From CAUPWF01 sp963515125 (GTDB lineage: Bacteria; Bacillota; Clostridia; Lachnospirales; Lachnospiraceae), in assembly GCA_052116865.1 (NCBI GenBank), contig JBQKKG010000004.1, forward strand, positions 124,001-188,000: 64,000 nt of DNA, read 5' to 3'. A program made the translations under genes and the position numbers. Shown here piece by piece: positions 58,907-64,000 of this stretch (within the stretch, counting starts at the first letter, position 1; every line of letters begins with the position of its first letter). Under the pieces are notes generated by a model that was not told the origin of the DNA, did no database searches, and worked only from the letters and a program-made list of their open reading frames with translations.

Positions 58907-60136
58907 ATGAATAAGATTATTTATAAAGTAATTGCATTATTTCTTATTATATGCTGTCAATCTAGTCTCGTCTATGCAAAGGAAGAACCTGATCAACTAT
59001 ACGCCCAATCAGCAGTGTTAATGGATGCTGAAAGTGGGCGTATTTTATTTGATAAAAACGGTACAGAGATTAAACCTATGGCGAGTACGACCAAGATTAT
59101 GACATGCATAGTAACATTAGAGAATTGTGATTTGAATGAAGTGGTTACAGCTTCTGCAAGTGCTGCCAAGCAACCAAAAGTTCATTTGGGTATGCGGACT
59201 AATCAACAGTTTTTATTAAAAGACCTACTATATTCGTTGATGTTAGAGTCTCATAATGATTCTGCTGTTGCAATTGCAGAACATGTAGGAGGGAGCGTTG
59301 AAGGATTTGCGGATATGATGAATGAAAAGTCAAAAAGCATTGGATGTAAAGACACGTTTTTTATTACTCCCAATGGTTTGGATGCGGAAGTAGAGTTGGC
59401 GGATGAGAACGGTCAGTTAGTCAAAAAGGTACATTCGACAACGGCAACCGATCTGGCAAAAATTTTAAGATATTGTATTAAGAAATCTCCAAAGAGTAAA
59501 GAATTTTTAGAAATTACAAGAACTGGTAGTCATAGTTTTACAGATTATGAACAAAAATCTTCCTATTTGTGTAATAATCATAATGCTTTTCTTACTATGA
59601 TGGATGGTGCACTGACCGGAAAAACGGGATTCACAGGGGGGGCTGGGTACTGTTATGTAGGCGCCTTAGAAAGAGATGGTAAGACATACATTGTAGCTTT
59701 GTTAGCTTGTGGTTGGCCTAATAATAAGAGCTATAAATGGAGTGATACGAAGAAGTTGATGGAGTATGGAATTCAAAATTATGATATGAAAAGTACTTCT
59801 GATATTTCTTTAGATACTTCCAAATTAAAAGCAATACCAGTGGTAGATGGGCAAACAAGCAAGCTTGGGGATCAATCTTACATCAATCTTCAAGTGGATG
59901 ATGATACAGAAAGTAGAATTTTGATAAATAAAGAGGAGCAAATTAAGATTATATATCAATTGCCGAAACGTTTAAAGGCACCAATTTATAAAGGAAATAC
60001 AGTTGGAAAAATACAATTTTATGTAGGAGATGAACTTTGGAGTGAATTTAATGTAAATGCACAAAATGAAGTAAAAAAAATAAATTTTCAATGGTGTTTT
60101 AAAAGAATTTATCAGAAAATATTAATGGCAGGATAA
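58907..60136 (+). CDS. D-alanyl-D-alanine carboxypeptidase, second S11 paralogue (DacB-like)
   Basis: A second penicillin-binding carboxypeptidase, 409 residues: signal peptide (about 5-25), peptidase domain with SxxK in MASTTKIMT (about 63-71), SHN (about 119) and KTGFTGGAGYC (about 245-255), and a C-terminal beta domain with a hydrophobic/amphipathic end. It lies 53 bases behind scpB and may be co-transcribed; a TATAAT at 58871-58876 lacks a matching -35. In many Clostridia this scpAB-linked copy is described as spore-cortex DacB, which is inference here. Confidence 0.9.
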   Translation: MNKIIYKVIALFLIICCQSSLVYAKEEPDQLYAQSAVLMDAESGRILFDKNGTEIKPMASTTKIMTCIVTLENCDLNEVVTASASAAKQPKVHLGMRTNQQFLLKDLLYSLMLESHNDSAVAIAEHVGGSVEGFADMMNEKSKSIGCKDTFFITPNGLDAEVELADENGQLVKKVHSTTATDLAKILRYCIKKSPKSKEFLEITRTGSHSFTDYEQKSSYLCNNHNAFLTMMDGALTGKTGFTGGAGYCYVGALERDGKTYIVALLACGWPNNKSYKWSDTKKLMEYGIQNYDMKSTSDISLDTSKLKAIPVVDGQTSKLGDQSYINLQVDDDTESRILINKEEQIKIIYQLPKRLKAPIYKGNTVGKIQFYVGDELWSEFNVNAQNEVKKINFQWCFKRIYQKILMAG

Positions 60137-60230
60137 AAAACATCAATAAAAATGATTAATAACGTCACTGTTCAGGTTATAATTATTATGGTATCATTTG
60201 TAGCATAAATTAAAAAAGGGGAACGAGAAG

Positions 60231-62216
60231 ATGAATCATAATAAATATGCCAGAAGTTATTTTATGCCGCCAGAAACTACATATGATTGGGTGAAAAAGG
60301 ATTATATAGATCAAGCTCCTAGCTGGTGTAGCGTTGATTTACGGGATGGAAATCAAGCGCTAATTGAGCCTATGAGTCTGGAAGAAAAAGTGGAGTTCTT
60401 TCAGCTTCTTGTTGGAATAGGATTTAAAGAAATCGAAGTTGGTTTCCCGGCAGCTTCGGAGACAGAATATCAGTTTATTCGGACTATCATAGAACAAAAT
60501 CTAATACCTGAGGATGTTACAATACAAGTATTGACACAAGCGCGAGAACATATCATAAAGAGAACATTTGAGGCTATTAAGGGAGCACCTCATGCGGTTG
60601 TACACCTCTATAATTCTACTTCAGTGGCACAAAGGGAGCAGGTGTTCAAAAAAAGTAAAAAGGAAATAAAGAGAATAGCTGTTGAGGGTGCAAAGTTACT
60701 AGATAAGTTAGCAAAAGAAACCGATGGAAATTTCACCTTTCAATACAGTCCTGAAAGCTTTCCAGGGACGGAAGTAGACTATGCATTAGAAGTGTGTAAT
60801 GCAGTACTTGATGTGTGGAAACCGAATAAAAAAAAGAAAGCAATTATTAACATTCCAACTACAGTAGAGAATGCAATGCCACATGTGTTTGCAAGTCAGG
60901 TAGAGTATATGGATAAGAATTTGAAATATAGAGACTATGTTATTCTATGCCTTCATCCACATAATGATAGAGGATGTGGTGTATGTGATGCAGAATTAGG
61001 AGTGCTTGCGGGTGCAGATAGAGTGGAGGGTACATTATTTGGAAATGGTGAGAGAACTGGAAATGTTGATATTATAACTGTGGCTATGAACCTATATTCA
61101 CATGGAGTGAATCCAGGATTGGATTTTTCTAATATGCGAGAAATATGTTCAACTTATGAAAAACTTACACGTATGCATGTATATGAGCGACAACCATATA
61201 CTGGTGAGTTAGTTTTTACTGCTTTTTCAGGTTCACATCAAGATGCAATTGCTAAGGGAATGAATTGGAGAAATGAAAAGAAATGTGGTAGCTGGACAGT
61301 ACCATATCTGCCAATAGATCCCAGAGATGTTGGCAGAGAGTATGATTCGGATGTTATTCGAATTAATAGCCAATCAGGAAAAGGCGGAGTGAACTACATT
61401 TTGAAACAGAACTTTGGAATTAATTTACCAGAAAAAATGAAAGAAGAAGTGGGATACACTGTCAAAGATATTTCTGATCGTTCACATAAAGAATTAACAC
61501 CAGAGAATATATATCATATTTTTGAAGATCATTATTTACATATCAAGAATATATTTACAATTGAAGATTGTCATTTTGAACAGGAAGATGGAATTATTAC
61601 TCATTCTGTGATTCATCATGGTGGGGAAAGACGTAATCTGGTTGGCAATGGGAATGGTCGTTTGGATGCTGTGAGTAATGCCATAAAGCAATACTTTGGT
61701 GTGAGTTATGAACTAGCGGTATATGAAGAACATTCACTGACCCAAGGCTCATCTTCAAAAGCTTGCGCCTATGTTGGAATCGAGTGTAGAGGTAAGATGT
61801 ATTGGGGGGTCGGAATTGAGGAAGATATTATTAGGGCATCTATTGAAGCATTAATAGTTGCAGTTAATAAGTTAGACGAAATAGCAAATATAACAGAATG
61901 TAAAGAACAACGCTTAACAGAGATTATGAATTATATACAGGCAAATTATCTTAATATTACATTGGATGATTTGTCAGAACAATTTTTCCTTTCGAAGCCT
62001 TATCTATCAAAGTATATTAAGGAGAAATCAGGGGAAACATTTGGGGATATAGTGAAAAGAACTCGCATGAAAAAGGCGAAGAACTTGTTGAAAAATGGAA
62101 ACATGACTATTGAAAATGTTGCATTATCTGTAGGATATCAAAATGTAGAACACTTTAATCGCTTGTTTAAAAAAGAATATAAGTTGACTCCAGTACAATA
62201 TAGAAATTCAAGGTAA
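60231..62216 (+). CDS. leuA: 2-isopropylmalate synthase fused to an AraC-type DNA-binding domain
   Basis: The first part is a LeuA2-type enzyme (about residues 1-553) that condenses acetyl-CoA and 2-ketoisovalerate in leucine synthesis. It has a TIM barrel with CSVDLRDGNQAL (metal Asp 39), HPHNDRG (metal His 242 and 244) and GNGERTGN, a linker, and the LeuA regulatory domain (about 437-553), which normally binds leucine. The frame then runs without a break into about 104 residues with two helix-turn-helix units of the AraC/XylS family: ITLDDLSEQFFLSKPYLSKY, and MTIENVALSVGYQNVEHFNR ending in the diagnostic TPVQYR. Normal LeuA2 proteins end near 560 residues. Enzyme and gene regulator may thus share one leucine sensor. 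No other leucine gene is in the window. No T-box or strong promoter precedes it. Confidence 0.93.
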   Translation: MNHNKYARSYFMPPETTYDWVKKDYIDQAPSWCSVDLRDGNQALIEPMSLEEKVEFFQLLVGIGFKEIEVGFPAASETEYQFIRTIIEQNLIPEDVTIQVLTQAREHIIKRTFEAIKGAPHAVVHLYNSTSVAQREQVFKKSKKEIKRIAVEGAKLLDKLAKETDGNFTFQYSPESFPGTEVDYALEVCNAVLDVWKPNKKKKAIINIPTTVENAMPHVFASQVEYMDKNLKYRDYVILCLHPHNDRGCGVCDAELGVLAGADRVEGTLFGNGERTGNVDIITVAMNLYSHGVNPGLDFSNMREICSTYEKLTRMHVYERQPYTGELVFTAFSGSHQDAIAKGMNWRNEKKCGSWTVPYLPIDPRDVGREYDSDVIRINSQSGKGGVNYILKQNFGINLPEKMKEEVGYTVKDISDRSHKELTPENIYHIFEDHYLHIKNIFTIEDCHFEQEDGIITHSVIHHGGERRNLVGNGNGRLDAVSNAIKQYFGVSYELAVYEEHSLTQGSSSKACAYVGIECRGKMYWGVGIEEDIIRASIEALIVAVNKLDEIANITECKEQRLTEIMNYIQANYLNITLDDLSEQFFLSKPYLSKYIKEKSGETFGDIVKRTRMKKAKNLLKNGNMTIENVALSVGYQNVEHFNRLFKKEYKLTPVQYRNSR

Positions 62217-62240
62217 AAAATTAAGATCAAAATTTAAGCT

Positions 62241-62278
62241 AAAAAGCGGGCAGAGTGATAAAATGCTCGCTTTTTTTT
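62241..62278 (+). terminator. Terminator after the leuA fusion gene
   Basis: AAAAAGCGGGCA (62241-62252) pairs with TGCTCGCTTTTT (62264-62275), one G-U pair, followed by T to 62278. Confidence 0.9.
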
Positions 62279-62295
62279 AGATTTTCAGTCAGATA

Positions 62296-62324
62296 TTGTA
62301 GTAAATCTAATGAGGTGATATAAT
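62296..62324 (+). promoter_or_regulatory. Predicted promoter of the FtsX-like permease gene
   Basis: TTGTAG (62296-62301), a 17-base spacer and TATAAT (62319-62324). A perfect -10 with a weak -35. Confidence 0.5.
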
Positions 62325-62380
62325 TAATCCATCTATATATATCAATAATTCGTAGAGGAAATGCGGAGGGAAAAAGTAGT

Positions 62381-64000
62381 ATGGTGAGTAGTAAAGGACG
62401 TAAACTTGCAATTGTTTTAGGATTTGCTATTATTGTTCTTTTTTTTATGCCTTGGTTTCAGATGAATGGAGAGATATATAATGTATTTACCTTAGTTCTA
62501 GCTGCAAAAACAGCGGGTGGATTTGTATCTTTTTTAAGTACAAGTTATTTAAAATTTGTAGAGAATGAAACGGTATTGGCTGTGTTTGGTGCATTAATTC
62601 AAATTTCATTTTTTATTCCAGTTGCCCAAATATTATTAATTGTTTTAAAATGGAAGAATAAGTCGACAATAGTTTTAGAAGGAGGCACATGTTTTAGTGT
62701 TGGATTCTATGTATGTGTCTTGATTAAATTATGTGGCGGAATTATACCTGGAACTATGACATTTCTATTGATTATGATTTCTATTCATACTATTCAATTT
62801 TTGGGTATTAGGGCTTTTGATGCACAAGAGGAAATAAAAAAGAACATTGAGTTGGAAGGGATTCCTGAAAAAGAAGAAAAATATCGCAATCCTTATTTGT
62901 TAGAAGGAGAGAAGCGGCATAATTCCAAGTATATGACATTCATTTTTTGGAAGAATTTCACTTATAATATTCGCAATTTTTTTGTATTTATTTTTAGTGG
63001 TAGTATCTCAATTGCAATTATTTTAAATTCTTATCTAATTGTAGATGTAATTACTAAAATGACTGAAGCTGGAGTTATTAGATATTCATTTGAACAAATA
63101 GTGACTGCTTCTCTTAGTGTGATGTATGCATTTACGATATTATTGCTTGTATTTTCTATCTTGTATTATATAAAGACAAGGATGAAGGATTATGGCATGT
63201 ATTTGATTCTAGGAATACAAAAGAAAACATTAGTAAGGTTTGTGCTAACAGAGTACATTTTTGGTTGGATTTGTTCTGTCTTGATCGGACTAATGATAGG
63301 TACGTTAAGTTCTACGGTATTCCGTAGCTTGATGGAACAATTGTATTCAAATGCTTTTTTAAGTTTGCATACTAATATCGTTGTGTACCTTAAAACAGTA
63401 GGTTGGAGTTTTGTTATTTTCTTTGTAGCATTTGCAGCCGAGCAGGAGATGATTTCGTGCATAGGTCTTCAGGAGGTGTTACAGGCAGACATAAAAAAGG
63501 GAAAGCGGCCAATGAAAAAGAAGTTTCAATGGTTTACTTTATTAGGAGTTGGACTTGTAGTATTAGCTATTTATTTATTAGGAACATACTTTGGGAGAAA
63601 TGGTTATTTTGTACCAATAGTCATGGCTCTGGTTGGAATGTATTTGTTATTTATCTTTGGAGGAAGTGGCCTTCTTAACCTTTTGACAAAATCTAAATCC
63701 TATTATAGAAAATTGTTGTCTATTAATACATTTTATTATAGATATATGAGAAATGTACAGACCCTCTTTTTAGTATTCACATATACATTTATTCTCACAT
63801 ATACACTATTTTTTCGTATAGCAGATAGTTTGCCATTGGAGGCATCGAAAGATCGATATCCATATGATTTAGTATGGATTGGTTCTGGAGATGGAAAAAA
63901 CTTTGAGGTGATGGATGCGTTTCAAAGAGAACATGCAATTGCCTATCAATCCATTCCTTGTATCAAAATCGCATCTTCGGATAAGGGTGAACAGATTGGG
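62381..64000 (+). CDS. FtsX-like ABC transporter permease, 3'-truncated by window edge
   Basis: The frame is open from ATG 62381 (behind CGGAGGG) to the last base, 540 codons, with no stop. Residues 1 to about 150 hold four or so membrane segments and precede the point where FtsX-type permeases usually begin (FWKNFTYNIRNFFVFI, about 189-204). Then come an FtsX domain with the coupling motif MKDYGMYLILGIQKKTLVRF (about 268-287), two more central segments and a second KLLSINTFYYRYMRNVQTLF unit (about 440-460), followed by an extracellular region. This is the layout of the large two-domain permeases of peptide-resistance or lipid-exporting ABC systems. The extra N-terminal membrane block is unusual. 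The cognate ATPase is not upstream and would have to lie beyond the window. Confidence 0.85.
   Translation, partial: MVSSKGRKLAIVLGFAIIVLFFMPWFQMNGEIYNVFTLVLAAKTAGGFVSFLSTSYLKFVENETVLAVFGALIQISFFIPVAQILLIVLKWKNKSTIVLEGGTCFSVGFYVCVLIKLCGGIIPGTMTFLLIMISIHTIQFLGIRAFDAQEEIKKNIELEGIPEKEEKYRNPYLLEGEKRHNSKYMTFIFWKNFTYNIRNFFVFIFSGSISIAIILNSYLIVDVITKMTEAGVIRYSFEQIVTASLSVMYAFTILLLVFSILYYIKTRMKDYGMYLILGIQKKTLVRFVLTEYIFGWICSVLIGLMIGTLSSTVFRSLMEQLYSNAFLSLHTNIVVYLKTVGWSFVIFFVAFAAEQEMISCIGLQEVLQADIKKGKRPMKKKFQWFTLLGVGLVVLAIYLLGTYFGRNGYFVPIVMALVGMYLLFIFGGSGLLNLLTKSKSYYRKLLSINTFYYRYMRNVQTLFLVFTYTFILTYTLFFRIADSLPLEASKDRYPYDLVWIGSGDGKNFEVMDAFQREHAIAYQSIPCIKIASSDKGEQIG

Noticed and set aside
59428..59434. TTCGACA (Spo0A box on the other strand) inside the second carboxypeptidase gene
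   Set aside because: Deep within coding sequence; similar chance hits also occur in recN.

Overview
This 64 kb window is a chromosomal segment of a low-GC, endospore-forming, fermentative Firmicute, most likely a member of the Lachnospiraceae (Clostridium cluster XIVa). The reasons are gpr and spoIIP, a complete spoIIIA operon, spoIVB and spo0A, a monomeric [FeFe] hydrogenase, AT-rich sequence, and the recA-less Clostridia-style gene order nusA-infB-rbfA-nrnA-truB-ribF-rpsO-pnp. All 60 protein genes I support lie on the + strand. I see no tRNA, rRNA, CRISPR array, insertion sequence or prophage.

Layout. 1-1948: spore protease gpr (cut by the window edge) and spoIIP. 2047-6224: a type IIA topoisomerase pair (parE/parC-like). 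6244-14666: the rimP-nusA-ylxR-ylxQ-infB-rbfA-nrnA-truB-ribF translation/transcription operon, behind a leader hairpin; infB carries 19 in-register copies of a 27-bp repeat. 14696-19020: a Na+/phosphate symporter, then rpsO and pnp, each with a structured leader. 19109-23252: a MacAB-like ABC efflux operon with a palindromic operator. 23383-27986: spoIIIAA-AH. 28090-38689: prfC, an Asp23 protein, nusB, xseAB, ispA, dxs, tlyA, nadK, argR and recN. 38784-40778: spoIVB and spo0A, the latter with a Spo0A box upstream. 40854-46243: glgA, then metF and a methionine synthase split into two polypeptides. 46312-48030: [FeFe] hydrogenase with a Rex-like site upstream, and a 45-residue membrane protein. 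48190-50829: alaS. 50856-53961: a three-gene module equivalent to Bacillus YdjI-YdjG-YdjH but without PspA. 54088-55023: rpsU and a PF06541 membrane protein. 55265-60136: two D-Ala-D-Ala carboxypeptidases flanking a membrane metallophosphoesterase and scpAB. 60231-62216: a 2-isopropylmalate synthase fused in frame to an AraC-type DNA-binding domain. 62381-end: a truncated FtsX-like permease.

How it fits together. Most of the window is conserved housekeeping and sporulation sequence. Sporulation control (Spo0A), engulfment (SpoIIP, SpoIIIA), the SpoIVB checkpoint, cortex enzymes and germination (GPR) are interleaved with RNA metabolism, isoprenoid, NADP and one-carbon genes. The least ordinary items are the LeuA-AraC fusion, the PspA-less YdjIGH module, the repeat-rich IF2 linker and several RNA leaders (rimP, rpsO, pnp, rpsU) that look autoregulatory. 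No stretch longer than 300 bases lacks a gene; the longest gap (55024-55264) holds a terminator and a candidate sporulation promoter.
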